DNA of 64,000 nt from Paludibacteraceae bacterium (GTDB lineage Bacteria > Bacteroidota > Bacteroidia > Bacteroidales > Paludibacteraceae). Shown here one piece after another: positions 1 to 8,452 of this stretch (positions are counted from its first letter, which is position 1; every line of letters starts with the position of its first letter). The translations under genes were made by a program, and so were the position numbers. Location: positions 62,001 through 126,000 of the forward strand of contig JAEEMG010000073.1 of the NCBI GenBank assembly GCA_016283095.1. Direction: 5' to 3'. The notes beneath the pieces were generated by a model, which did no database searches, was not told the DNA's origin, and worked only from the letters and a program-made list of their open reading frames with translations.

Positions 1-2
1 AT

Positions 3-1676
3 ATTGATCGTGAACAATATTTGAACAGGGGCACTGAAATCGATAGTGTCTACAATGTGACAGAAGGTGGAAGAGACTTTGTTATGAATTCATATTTTGC
101 CCGACTTGGTCTGGATTACAAGATAAATGATAAAAACAGAGTGGGATTCTCAGGCGTCTTATCTCTTGGAAAAAACAGAAGAAACGAAGACTTTGATTAT
201 AATTTCGGTAGAATAGAGAATGGAGAAAGAATAGATACATCGTATTCGAGAAGAACAGCGTCGGCACAAAGCCCTCGAAACATGTATACGTTGAAGTTTG
301 ATTACACACATACATTCAGAGAAAATACAGAACTTACATTCCTTGCACAGACGTCGTGCAATAGCCAGAATCACGATGTGACTTACTATCAGTCACGTTA
401 CGATATGTCGAACCAACTTTTGAACTATTCAGAGCAGAATCAGACAAATGACCGCTCAATACGCAAGAATCAGTTTGCGATTGATTATACTTCACCTGTA
501 GGAAAATTAAGCAAATTGGAATTGGGTATCAATATCGACATGACAAATGAGAGAAACAACGCTATGAGTTTTCATCGTAGTGACAAAGCGGATCCATTTG
601 TGGAGCAGGAGAATCTGACAAATGATTTCGAGTACATTCAGAATGTGTATGCGTGGTATGGAATGTGGAGTGGAAAAGTGAAAAGACTGGGATATAAGGT
701 AGGATTACGTGGTGAATTGTCGGACATCTCATGGAAGCAACACAATACAGGAGCTTATGATGATCTTGACTTGTATGGAAATTTGTTCCCATCATTGTTC
801 CTATCATACAGTATTACAGAAAATGACGAGTTGCAATTCAGTGCGATTCGAAGAATATCACGTCCGCGAGGATTCCGATTAAATCCTAATCCTAATATGT
901 CGGATTCAACAAACATCAGTTACGGTAACCCAGATTTGCATCCGGAGGAGGCTTTTTCTGGTGAGATGAATTATCTTCACACCACTGAGAAAGGACACGT
1001 TTATACTGTTTCCGCTTATTATAAGTTCACAGATGATGTGGTGGAGCAATATAGTTGGACAGAGGTGTCGGACAATACGGCGATATTGAAAAGCACATTT
1101 GCCAATCTGAACCGTTCTCATTCGACGGGATTGGAATTTATCGCAAAAAACAAATTTAAGGCGGTTACCTTTACAACCAATGTGAATTTCTATTACTACA
1201 ATCTTGTAGGAGGAGAATCATCAATAGAAATAGCCGATTCAGAAGGTGTATTGAAGAAAAGAATGTTGACATTGAAACAGCGTAACGGATTCAGTTGGGA
1301 TTTGAAGGAAGGAATAGATTTCCGTTTGCCTAAGGCAATTACAGGACAGTTTACATTCAATTACCGTTCACCAAGAGTTGCGGCTCAGGGAAAGAATATG
1401 AACACATTCTTCATGAACATAGGATTTAAGAAACAGTTCATGGACAACAGATTATCGTTGTCGTTCAACGTTAGAGATATTCTCAATTCCAACAAGCGAA
1501 AGAGAGAGACATGGTCTGATTCTTTCTATCAGGTGTCAAAAACCACTCGTAATGGAAGAACATTTAATTTGACTGCTTCTTATTCATTCGGAAACAATCA
1601 TCACAAGAGTGGCAAAAAGAAGGGCAAAGATGGAAAAGTAGACATGGATGACGATATGAATTTTGAAGATTTTTAA
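3..1676 (+). CDS. Outer-membrane beta-barrel (TonB-dependent receptor-like) protein, C-terminal part
   Basis: The reading frame is open to the left edge of the window, so the N-terminus (signal peptide and any plug or carboxypeptidase-regulatory-like domain) is missing. The visible 550 or so residues are alternating polar/aromatic beta-strands of an outer-membrane barrel. They carry the RRISRPRGFRLNP and YGNPDLHPEE segments that I associate with the OMP_b-brl_3 / TonB-receptor family of Bacteroidota. The protein ends in a charged tail (KDGKVDMDDDMNFEDF) instead of a terminal aromatic strand, so the last strand is probably just before it. Such proteins import ligands or act as outer-membrane channels; the substrate cannot be read from this part. 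The next gene begins 13 bases downstream and may be co-transcribed. Confidence 0.82.
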   Translation: MDREQYLNRGTEIDSVYNVTEGGRDFVMNSYFARLGLDYKINDKNRVGFSGVLSLGKNRRNEDFDYNFGRIENGERIDTSYSRRTASAQSPRNMYTLKFDYTHTFRENTELTFLAQTSCNSQNHDVTYYQSRYDMSNQLLNYSEQNQTNDRSIRKNQFAIDYTSPVGKLSKLELGINIDMTNERNNAMSFHRSDKADPFVEQENLTNDFEYIQNVYAWYGMWSGKVKRLGYKVGLRGELSDISWKQHNTGAYDDLDLYGNLFPSLFLSYSITENDELQFSAIRRISRPRGFRLNPNPNMSDSTNISYGNPDLHPEEAFSGEMNYLHTTEKGHVYTVSAYYKFTDDVVEQYSWTEVSDNTAILKSTFANLNRSHSTGLEFIAKNKFKAVTFTTNVNFYYYNLVGGESSIEIADSEGVLKKRMLTLKQRNGFSWDLKEGIDFRLPKAITGQFTFNYRSPRVAAQGKNMNTFFMNIGFKKQFMDNRLSLSFNVRDILNSNKRKRETWSDSFYQVSKTTRNGRTFNLTASYSFGNNHHKSGKKKGKDGKVDMDDDMNFEDF

Positions 1677-1689
1677 TTCCGTCGGAGAA

Positions 1690-2163
1690 ATGAATATAGA
1701 GATAGAGAGGAAATTCTTAATGGCAGACGACTCCTGGCGTGCTGAAGCAGGCAAGGGCGTGCATTATGCCCAGGGATACCTCAACAAGAAAGGCAACACA
1801 GTGAGGGTGCGAGTTGCCGGAGAGAAAGGATACTTGACGATCAAGAGCAAGACACAGAGTTTCAGCCGTCTGGAGTTTGAGTATCAGATACCCCTTGGCG
1901 ACGCGAATGCCATGTTGGAGCTGAGCCAGACGCCGATAGTGGAGAAGTACCGTTATAAGATAAAGCGAGGCAATCACACGTGGGAGATAGACGAGTTTCT
2001 TGGCGACAACAAAGGATTGATAGTTGCTGAGATCGAGTTGCAGAGTGAGCAGGAGGCCTTTGAGATGCCAGAATGGATAGGTTTTGAGGTCACTGCGGAC
2101 AAACGGTATTACAACTCCCATCTTGCTGAGAATCCGTACAAGAATTGGGGAAAAGAAATATGA
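1690..2163 (+). CDS. CYTH domain protein (putative inorganic triphosphatase)
   Basis: 157 residues. The N-terminus MNIEIERKFL contains the ExExK signature (E4, E6, K8) that defines the CYTH / triphosphate tunnel metalloenzyme fold. Further Lys/Arg/Glu-rich strands follow (TVRVRVAGEKGYLTIKSK, EIDEF, AEIELQSE), typical of the tunnel that binds triphosphate and divalent metal. The length fits the small bacterial stand-alone CYTH proteins, which hydrolyse tripolyphosphate or other organic triphosphates; the physiological substrate is unknown. A longer frame begins at a TTG at 1663 inside the preceding gene. I chose the ATG at 1690 because it places the signature at the usual distance from the start and has a GGAG just upstream. 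Confidence 0.85.
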   Translation: MNIEIERKFLMADDSWRAEAGKGVHYAQGYLNKKGNTVRVRVAGEKGYLTIKSKTQSFSRLEFEYQIPLGDANAMLELSQTPIVEKYRYKIKRGNHTWEIDEFLGDNKGLIVAEIELQSEQEAFEMPEWIGFEVTADKRYYNSHLAENPYKNWGKEI

Positions 2164-2207
2164 GGATAAGGAGAATAGTGGATAATTTATTAGGCATAGT
2201 TTATAAA

Positions 2208-2636
2208 ATGAAAAATATCATATTTTCAAGATTCTTTTTACTTTTTGTTTCGATATTTGCATTTGTAGGATCAATACAGTCTCAGAACGTTAAAAAGATA
2301 AAGAAGGCAGGTATTGTTTGTCATGAAGATTTAAAGTATAAATCTGAATCAGAAATGGCAGAGGATAACGAATTCAATCGAGTGAAAGTATGTCAGGGCA
2401 ATAGCCCGGATTATCATTATGTTCTTAAGGTATATCATCACAGAGGTTATTATTTTAATGAGATATGGGGTAGAGTATATGGGGTATATTCTGTGAATGT
2501 GTATAGCCGTAAGATAGAATCCAATCACCCAATAGAAAGTACACATTTCAATTATGCTTCTTTTCCTACTAGGGAATTAATAGATTTCTGTCATAAATAT
2601 TCAATTAAAGAACTCTATTTCTATGAGGACTTTTGA
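2208..2636 (+). CDS. Hypothetical secreted protein
   Basis: 142 residues from the ATG at 2208. This start gives a clean Sec signal peptide (MKNIIFSRFFLLFVSIFAFVGSIQSQ, cleavage probably after SQS/Q), whereas the longer frame from 2145 would put about 20 polar residues in front. The mature part has no motif I recognise. It is rich in Tyr/His (DYHYVLKVYHHRGYYFNEIWG) and ends FYEDF, suggesting a small periplasmic or surface protein. It is 44 bases downstream of the CYTH gene on the same strand and is followed by a strong hairpin terminator. The family is unknown. Confidence 0.6.
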   Translation: MKNIIFSRFFLLFVSIFAFVGSIQSQNVKKIKKAGIVCHEDLKYKSESEMAEDNEFNRVKVCQGNSPDYHYVLKVYHHRGYYFNEIWGRVYGVYSVNVYSRKIESNHPIESTHFNYASFPTRELIDFCHKYSIKELYFYEDF

Positions 2637-2665
2637 TTGAATATAATTTTTATAAAACAACCAAT

Positions 2666-2695
2666 AAAGGCGGTCACATTCCCGTGACCGCCTTT
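2666..2695. terminator. Bidirectional hairpin terminator between convergent genes
   Basis: A perfect 12-bp stem AAAGGCGGTCAC / GTGACCGCCTTT with a six-base loop sits between the end of the plus-strand secreted protein and the end of the minus-strand ADP-ribosylglycohydrolase. The A and T flanks let it work in both directions. Confidence 0.85.
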
Positions 2696-2708
2696 GGTAT
2701 ATAAAGTA

Positions 2709-3500
2709 TCACTTGTTGCAAGCGTCATCAAATTTATCGTTTACGTCAAGCATCCATTTAGGAAGCTTAATCTTTGCCAATTTGATAAGTTTTTCTGGCA
2801 TTTCCTTATAGAATGCGTAAGCTATCGGACAAGATATAGCAGCCATTGTATCTGCGTCTCCGCCAGTTGCGATTGTCTTTTTCAGACAGTCTTCAAAATC
2901 GGTACTTTCAAGGAAAGATATTATACTGGCAGGCACAGTGTCCATACATGTTTCATTAAACTGATAAGATGGCTGAAACGATTTGTATTTTACTCCTTCC
3001 CATTTTGGATAAAACTTGTTAAGCACATTAGTGCGGATATATTCTTTATTATGTCCGTGCATTGCGTAGAAGATGGCAAGAGCAGTGGCAACAGCACCTT
3101 TTATTCCTTCTGGATGATTATGAGTTGGAAGAGCAGTCTTAGTCGCAAGATCAACACACTCATCTTCGCTTTTTGCCACGAATCCAGCCGACGACGCTCT
3201 CATCGCAGATCCATTGCCCCAACTATTGTATGCTGGTGCTATACCAGGTTTTGATAGCCAATTACGGAACCCTAATCCGTAGCAACGGTTAGGATCGGCT
3301 AAGCATCTGTTTTTTAAGCGTTCTGCGATATCTTTACCTTCCAAGAAAGCTTCTGCACAAGCGAAGGTGCAAACAGAGTCGTCTGAATAATCGTTTTTTG
3401 GATGGAACAAGTTTATATTATCGTAATCTTTCCAAGCGATGAATTCGTATGGCACACCACAGATATCTCCAATTGCTGCTGATAATAATAAATTTTTCAT
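2709..3500 (-). CDS. ADP-ribosylglycohydrolase family protein
   Basis: 263 residues. It shows the DraG/ARH family layout: GDICGVPYE near the N-terminus (residues 11-19), the acidic metal-binding motif DYSDDS (about 37-42), a GNGSAMRAS segment, HNHPEGIKGA, and the C-terminal TGGDADTMAAI motif that supplies further Mg ligands. These enzymes hydrolyse ADP-ribose from arginine, serine or other acceptors, or act on free ADP-ribosylated small molecules. No signal peptide is visible, so it is cytoplasmic. The gene stands alone: it is convergent with the gene downstream, and no ADP-ribosyltransferase or DarT-like toxin lies nearby, so the substrate is not suggested by context. Confidence 0.88.
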   Translation of the reverse strand: MKNLLLSAAIGDICGVPYEFIAWKDYDNINLFHPKNDYSDDSVCTFACAEAFLEGKDIAERLKNRCLADPNRCYGLGFRNWLSKPGIAPAYNSWGNGSAMRASSAGFVAKSEDECVDLATKTALPTHNHPEGIKGAVATALAIFYAMHGHNKEYIRTNVLNKFYPKWEGVKYKSFQPSYQFNETCMDTVPASIISFLESTDFEDCLKKTIATGGDADTMAAISCPIAYAFYKEMPEKLIKLAKIKLPKWMLDVNDKFDDACNK

Positions 3501-3583
3501 AGGCTAAATGTTTTTTATTAAATAATTGAAAATAAGGTTGTTACAAAAACCATGTAAAATTACATAATTTAAATTTTGGTTAA

Positions 3584-3609
3584 AAAAAACGGGAATTACC
3601 CCGTTTTTT
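3584..3609 (-). terminator. Rho-independent terminator downstream of the C10 protease operon
   Basis: On the minus strand a AAAAAACGGG / CCCGTTTTTT stem with a six-base loop is followed by a run of T. It lies about 140 bases beyond the stop codon of the C10 peptidase gene. The rest of the 247-base gap (3501-3747) is AT-rich and shows no gene. Confidence 0.75.
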
Positions 3610-3747
3610 AAATGTGGATTCTATGTAAAATAATGCTTCAGTTTTGAAATCGTAAATGTTTTACGTAAAATTAACATTTGAATATTGCAAATCTTAATAG
3701 AAAATTAAATATTGTTCATTGCAACGACAAATGTTTATAGTCCTGTG

Positions 3748-6531
3748 TTATTTCTTTTGGATGCATTTACGACCTTTTGAAACATAAATTCCGTTTGGAA
3801 GATCCTTGATGTAACCATTTTTCATAAGGAATGAACCTTTGTATACTCCATTAGGCAAATATATATTTACCCATTCTTCTCGACTTTGTATTATGTTTTC
3901 CACTTCTGTAGTGAAAATGACATTATAGTCTTCGGTAAAGCCTGGGTTGTCGACTAAGTAGCCTTCGAACGGGTGGAGATCAGAGAATAAACTTTCACTC
4001 ATTCTAAATGTTTTTGTACTTGGGTCAAATGAATAAGAAGTCATATAATTTGACTTGTCAACAAGATAACCTTCTGTACTTGAAGCCAATATTGCATTAC
4101 TTTCAAATAAATCATTGTTTTTAAGTTCGATAAGGATATCTTGTGACGGTGCAATGGATGCTTTGTTGGCAACAAATCTTACGGAATTCAAACCTTTAGC
4201 CTTTGATGCAGGAACTTTTAGCAGATAAATTTTATTCTCCTCAATTCTATTTGTCGAACTAAAGGAGATGTTTTCGTCATCGTCGATTCCCTTCAATTCA
4301 AAAATTTCCATATTTCCTGACTTAAAAATTTCATTGCCATCATTTGAATAGGCGAATTGAGGCGAGAATGGAAGATACAATACTTTATACATGTATCCGT
4401 CGTCTCCTAAATCTAAATCAATGGAAAACTCCACACTGTCCGCGAATATCGGATTGAAACATTTGAATGAAGTACTAGCTGATATTGATATGTATTCTGA
4501 TGAGTCGTTTATCACCACATTTCTATCTAAGTTACAAGGAACTCTATTTAAGGAAGAACAATAGAATAGACAATTCGGATTTGCATTTGATATATCTAAA
4601 GAATCTAACGAAAAGTCATACAAATCAACATAGACTGCAGAATTAGGTATTTTATTGGAATTTGAGTTCAGTGTTTGTTCCAAACCTTGGGCATTTTTAT
4701 AACTAATTTCGTAGCAATCTTCAAAGTAAAATTCAGCCATTGTATGTAAATAATTACCGACATACAAAATCGAAATTGGGCAATAGTTTTCCTTTGGTTG
4801 GGATTTTAAATACACGTATGTTTCGAATGTTTCATAAGGCGGAATCTCTAGATAAGTATCATCGTTGAATCTCACCGTGTCTGTATATGTGGAATCATGT
4901 AAAAATAATTTAGTCAAAACCAAATCACGAAATGTAGTATCTGAGTTATTTGTTATCTGTACATAAAGAGGCCATGTTCGATTTCCATGTAGTTTCGGGA
5001 AATGAGGTCCATCGGAAGATGAATTGTTGACAATCAGCATGCTCTCTTCAAGAGACTCCATAATATTGCATTCAATTTTGGTGTAGTCATGGTTATATTG
5101 TCCTAACTTGATAGTGGAGTCAGCAATCAATACTCCATCTGGAGTTGTTATTTCAAAAATAAGTTCATCTTGTGCTCCAAAAATTCCGTAATTGAATTTT
5201 AGTGTGTCTTCCTCTCCTGGGTTCAAGGTGATAGTCTTTGATTCAATGCTATTGATGATTTCGTTTGAAGAAAGCATAAAATAATCTGAAAATACCTTTT
5301 GTCCAACGTTTTTTACCTTCATTTCGACAGTGCAGAGATCATACTTTACATAGGTTGATTTTATGTCCATGTCACTGAACTCAAGATCAGATCCGTTTAA
5401 TTTGACAGGATTACTAGGTTCGATACCCATTATGGCTTCTTCAAAAAGAAAGCCCTTTTCTGATAATTTCTCGAAATATGATGGCATTTGGTAGTAGCCG
5501 TCTCCGTATCCATTCCACCCCCAATTGTAGTAGAAACCTTCTTCCCAAGAATATCCACAACAAACGTATGCATGACCGTTCCCGTTGTAGTAGTTGAAAC
5601 TAGCCATTATTATAGGTCTTTTATGAGCAAGCTCGTTGTATAGCATCATTCCCCACGTTGTTTTGTTGTATAGTTGACTAGGAGACTTTCCCAATGTAAT
5701 GCAATTTCTTATGTGTTTCACCTTGTTAGAGAATCCAAACAAGTCCTTTAATTCTTTGCATGCTTTAACGAGGTTTGATCCTGATTCTTCTGCATATTGC
5801 ATTTCGATTGCTCTTCCACAATATTTCATTAACTTGGCAACCTCCTCTTTAGATTCTTCCGAATCAGCCGAGTTATCTGGATCTATACTGTATTGGTCCA
5901 GCATCAAATTATAATCGAATGTAGTTGGGGAAAGTGCTTCCATCGTAATGTCGTAACTTTTATAGGATGGAATCTCTTTGTTAAGAGTTGTTGGGAACCC
6001 ATAGTATTTTAAGACTTGGGCCATTGCTGTTGCCACGCATCCTGTTACAGAACCTTCTGGAGATTGAAGATTGTATGGGTATTTTTGATCCCATTGGGTT
6101 TCCATAAACGGTTTTATTTCCTCTCCGAAACAAACATTGTCAGGGGTTTCTCCAGATCTAAGAAAGGTCTGCTTGGATTCCAACATTTCTATATGTTCGC
6201 TATAAGTAGAGAGCAAATTCTTAAGAGCTGGGATTTTATTTATAGTCTCTTCTTCGTATTCCCCGTTTATTGCGTGCCCAAGAATCATGTTCCCCATTTT
6301 GTCACTTGCTGACACAAAGTAATAACCACCGTTGCAATGGTCGTTTATAACATAATAGTTTTTGTTCGAGTTCTCAGCCACAGATATACCTCCACTTCGT
6401 AGTCTTGTCCCCTTTTTAACCTGAATGTCTTCTACTATTTTGACAGCGTCGGTTTCAGCTATATACTTTGCGTTAGCATGTCCATTCACGATGAATAGCA
6501 GAAGAATCAATAATGGAATATTTTTTTTCAT
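3748..6531 (-). CDS. C10 family (streptopain-like) cysteine peptidase with long C-terminal region
   Basis: 927 residues with a Sec signal peptide (residues 1-21). Residues about 22-130 look like a Spi/propeptide region. The peptidase domain carries the nucleophile in TGCVATAMAQ (C165), the histidine in GNGHAYVCCGY (H320) and the NWGW motif (N336, W337), matching the streptopain C/H/N-W arrangement, so it should be active. Residues about 380-870 are beta-rich, adhesin-like and of unknown function. The last 40 residues (PNGVYKGSFLMK...LPNGIYVSKGRKCIQKK) resemble a degenerate T9SS type A sorting tail, suggesting export to the surface. It is the last gene of a three-gene operon, 11 bases after the lectin-like gene. 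Family relatives include streptopain and Prevotella interpain; the substrate here is not known. Confidence 0.87.
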   Translation of the reverse strand: MKKNIPLLILLLFIVNGHANAKYIAETDAVKIVEDIQVKKGTRLRSGGISVAENSNKNYYVINDHCNGGYYFVSASDKMGNMILGHAINGEYEEETINKIPALKNLLSTYSEHIEMLESKQTFLRSGETPDNVCFGEEIKPFMETQWDQKYPYNLQSPEGSVTGCVATAMAQVLKYYGFPTTLNKEIPSYKSYDITMEALSPTTFDYNLMLDQYSIDPDNSADSEESKEEVAKLMKYCGRAIEMQYAEESGSNLVKACKELKDLFGFSNKVKHIRNCITLGKSPSQLYNKTTWGMMLYNELAHKRPIIMASFNYYNGNGHAYVCCGYSWEEGFYYNWGWNGYGDGYYQMPSYFEKLSEKGFLFEEAIMGIEPSNPVKLNGSDLEFSDMDIKSTYVKYDLCTVEMKVKNVGQKVFSDYFMLSSNEIINSIESKTITLNPGEEDTLKFNYGIFGAQDELIFEITTPDGVLIADSTIKLGQYNHDYTKIECNIMESLEESMLIVNNSSSDGPHFPKLHGNRTWPLYVQITNNSDTTFRDLVLTKLFLHDSTYTDTVRFNDDTYLEIPPYETFETYVYLKSQPKENYCPISILYVGNYLHTMAEFYFEDCYEISYKNAQGLEQTLNSNSNKIPNSAVYVDLYDFSLDSLDISNANPNCLFYCSSLNRVPCNLDRNVVINDSSEYISISASTSFKCFNPIFADSVEFSIDLDLGDDGYMYKVLYLPFSPQFAYSNDGNEIFKSGNMEIFELKGIDDDENISFSSTNRIEENKIYLLKVPASKAKGLNSVRFVANKASIAPSQDILIELKNNDLFESNAILASSTEGYLVDKSNYMTSYSFDPSTKTFRMSESLFSDLHPFEGYLVDNPGFTEDYNVIFTTEVENIIQSREEWVNIYLPNGVYKGSFLMKNGYIKDLPNGIYVSKGRKCIQKK

Positions 6532-6542
6532 AAAACCTTATT

Positions 6543-7772
6543 TTATTCTGTAACTAAACGAACCGCAAGCCCATTATGACGATCGTAATAAGATCCAAAA
6601 GCATTTCGTGCTTCGCTAGAAGATGAGCATGAAGATGTCCAATAATAAGAAAAATTAGAATTACTTGTAAGTTGAACTTTCGATGACTGAGAATATTTAT
6701 ATTTTACATTTGGCAAAAACACTGCACCTGCGTTTTCCATTTTCTCCCAATCTTTTACTCCATATGTATTTGTTGTGTAATCTGTAGTTGGTGAAAATGT
6801 TAATGCTTCAGGTAACTCAAATTCATCTGGCAATATGATGTAACCTTTTACACCGCATACTGTTGCATATGATTTTAAATTTGAGGCATTTTTTCTAGAG
6901 GAAAGAATATAAGACCATTCAGTCCTTGTTAAAAGATGCCAGATTCCTTGTTGGTTTCCTCCATTAGAGATAGCATTATAAATTCCCCAGTCGTATTCAG
7001 AACCTGTAATGTCATTTAACCCATTGCCATAATCGGTATTAGTTGCTGATGCCATCCAAGGAAATTTATCATTATATCCGGAAGTCCCCCATCCGAACAA
7101 ATCAATCCAACCTGTATAAGTTTCTGAAGCATGCAGGTTGTTTTCTTCCATAGTATCAAATTGATTTTCTGCAAATTTCCAGGTGTTGGAGCTTGCCTGA
7201 TATTGAAGATTTCCTTTGGAGAATCTAACAGATTTTGATGATGAAACACTAAATCTTCCCGGCAATTTTCCATCATCTTGATTCTCTCCGTTGTTCATAT
7301 TTCCGACAATTGCTTTAACTCTCGCGTCGATAATTTTCTGTAATGTTGCTTCATCAAAGGATTCCGCATATTTGGCTTTCTCTGAGTACAAAGCATACGG
7401 AACACTAAGTAGTTGAGAGTTTACCATTACGCTTTTTCCATCAACTTCTGTGCTGGATTGAATAAAGTAAGGACCTTTGCTCCAATCAATCTTTGAAAAG
7501 TCGTTAAGAGTCTTGCCTGTGCCGATTTCCAAGTTGATGATGCCGTTGCTTGTTGTCTTTACGGTATGTATTTCTGTATATAGGGGGGAAATAGTAGATC
7601 CATTTTCCGATTGTTGAAGAATCGAAATCTCAACTTCAAGGTATTCTTCCGTCACTAATGTACCAGCAGCACTTCTAATAACAGCTTGGTACGAAAGTTT
7701 TTGTGGAACTTGAGCTAATAAAAATAGTGAACTCACGAAAAATAGAGTGATAATCGTTAATATTCTTTTCAT
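6543..7772 (-). CDS. Secreted protein with Bacteroidota NYQAVIR-type N-terminal domain and lectin-like C-terminus
   Basis: 409 residues: a Sec signal peptide (1-20), then a domain (about 21-150) with the QKLSYQAVIRSAAGTLV and LLSVPYALYSEKAKYAES segments that I know from many secreted Bacteroidota proteins, where it precedes variable modules. The C-terminal part (about 165-409) has SVRFSKGNLQYQ, WIDLFGWGTSGYN and a final YYWTSSCSSSSEARNAF...GLAVRLV. This pattern resembles the formylglycine-generating-enzyme / C-type-lectin-like fold of the 'Fibrobacter succinogenes major paralogous' type. No catalytic site is evident, so binding is more likely than catalysis. It is in the middle of the operon, 12 bases after the short T9SS protein and 11 before the C10 protease. 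Confidence 0.7.
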   Translation of the reverse strand: MKRILTIITLFFVSSLFLLAQVPQKLSYQAVIRSAAGTLVTEEYLEVEISILQQSENGSTISPLYTEIHTVKTTSNGIINLEIGTGKTLNDFSKIDWSKGPYFIQSSTEVDGKSVMVNSQLLSVPYALYSEKAKYAESFDEATLQKIIDARVKAIVGNMNNGENQDDGKLPGRFSVSSSKSVRFSKGNLQYQASSNTWKFAENQFDTMEENNLHASETYTGWIDLFGWGTSGYNDKFPWMASATNTDYGNGLNDITGSEYDWGIYNAISNGGNQQGIWHLLTRTEWSYILSSRKNASNLKSYATVCGVKGYIILPDEFELPEALTFSPTTDYTTNTYGVKDWEKMENAGAVFLPNVKYKYSQSSKVQLTSNSNFSYYWTSSCSSSSEARNAFGSYYDRHNGLAVRLVTE

Positions 7773-7784
7773 AATGTTATACTA

Positions 7785-8243
7785 TTATTTTTTTATGATT
7801 TTGAATGTTTTTTTTACTGATTCTTTGTTATATACAGAAAGTAAATACGTTCCTGATGGTAGAGTCGACAAATTGATTTTTGACTCTTTCTCAGTTGCAG
7901 TTCCTGTACCGAATGATTTTCCGTCCATGCCCGTTATCTTATAGCTGGGTTCGTCTAGTTTTCCTGTTTTTAATACAAGAATGTCTTTCGTTGGATTAGG
8001 ATAAATATCTACTTCTACTAATGAGACATCCAATAGGTCATTTCCCGTTATTGCTGATATTAAATATGAAGAAGCAGAGCCTGTGGACAACATCCCATTC
8101 TCTGATTCTGCCACAACGGTCTGTCCTATTATATGAGATATTGATATTCCGCTTTGAGTGTTCTCTGCCGAGGTACTATTTACGGACTGTGCCGCAATCG
8201 CAAAAGGAATGCCTGCTAAAAGGATTAAAAATGAGGGTTTCAT
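7785..8243 (-). CDS. Short secreted protein with T9SS type A sorting domain
   Basis: 152 residues. A signal peptide (1-18) is followed by about 50 residues (GISISHIIGQTVVAESENG) and a complete T9SS type A tail that begins at VDIYPNPTKDILVLKTG and ends LPSGTYLLSVYNKESV...FKIIKK. The mature protein is therefore little more than a sorting domain with a short head. This head pattern is one I recall from small Bacteroidota proteins encoded just upstream of NYQAVIR-type proteins, as here. The tail would direct export across the outer membrane by the type IX system. First gene of the three-gene operon; its own role is unknown. Confidence 0.75.
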   Translation of the reverse strand: MKPSFLILLAGIPFAIAAQSVNSTSAENTQSGISISHIIGQTVVAESENGMLSTGSASSYLISAITGNDLLDVSLVEVDIYPNPTKDILVLKTGKLDEPSYKITGMDGKSFGTGTATEKESKINLSTLPSGTYLLSVYNKESVKKTFKIIKK

Positions 8244-8330
8244 TAAAGTCGTTGTTTATATCTAATTTTCTAAAAACATGGTTTGTATGTTACTTGACAG
8301 ACTCAAACATGTCGATGCATAAAAATTGTC

Positions 8331-8338
8331 CAAATGTA
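8331..8338 (-). promoter_or_regulatory. Possible Bacteroidota -7 promoter box for the T9SS/C10 operon
   Basis: On the minus strand the sequence reads TACATTTG, matching the TAnnTTTG -7 consensus of Bacteroidota sigma-ABfr promoters, about 90 bases before the operon's first start codon. I found no convincing TTTG -33 box at the right distance. Confidence 0.35.
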
Positions 8339-8393
8339 ATAGCGGAAGTATGTTTATTGTGCATCTCTTGATTTTGTTTGTCAAAATGTAGAC

Positions 8394-8432
8394 AAAAAAA
8401 GTCTGTAGCAAACTTATGTTGCCACAGACTTT
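8394..8432 (-). terminator. Rho-independent terminator of the threonine operon
   Basis: Reading the minus strand, an 11-bp stem (GTCTGTGGCAA / TTGCTACAGAC, with one G-T pair) is followed by seven T. It lies 20 bases beyond the thrC stop codon. Confidence 0.85.
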
Positions 8433-8452
8433 TATCTTATTTGTTTAAGATT

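Noticed and set aside
2694-3254. 186-codon plus-strand frame opposite the ADP-ribosylglycohydrolase
   Set aside because: The minus-strand gene carries the family motifs; the plus frame is low-complexity Phe/Ser/Cys and has no promoter.
6543-7772. Diversity-generating retroelement target
   Set aside because: The fold is compatible, but no reverse transcriptase, template repeat or accessory gene is present; kept only as a low-interest observation.
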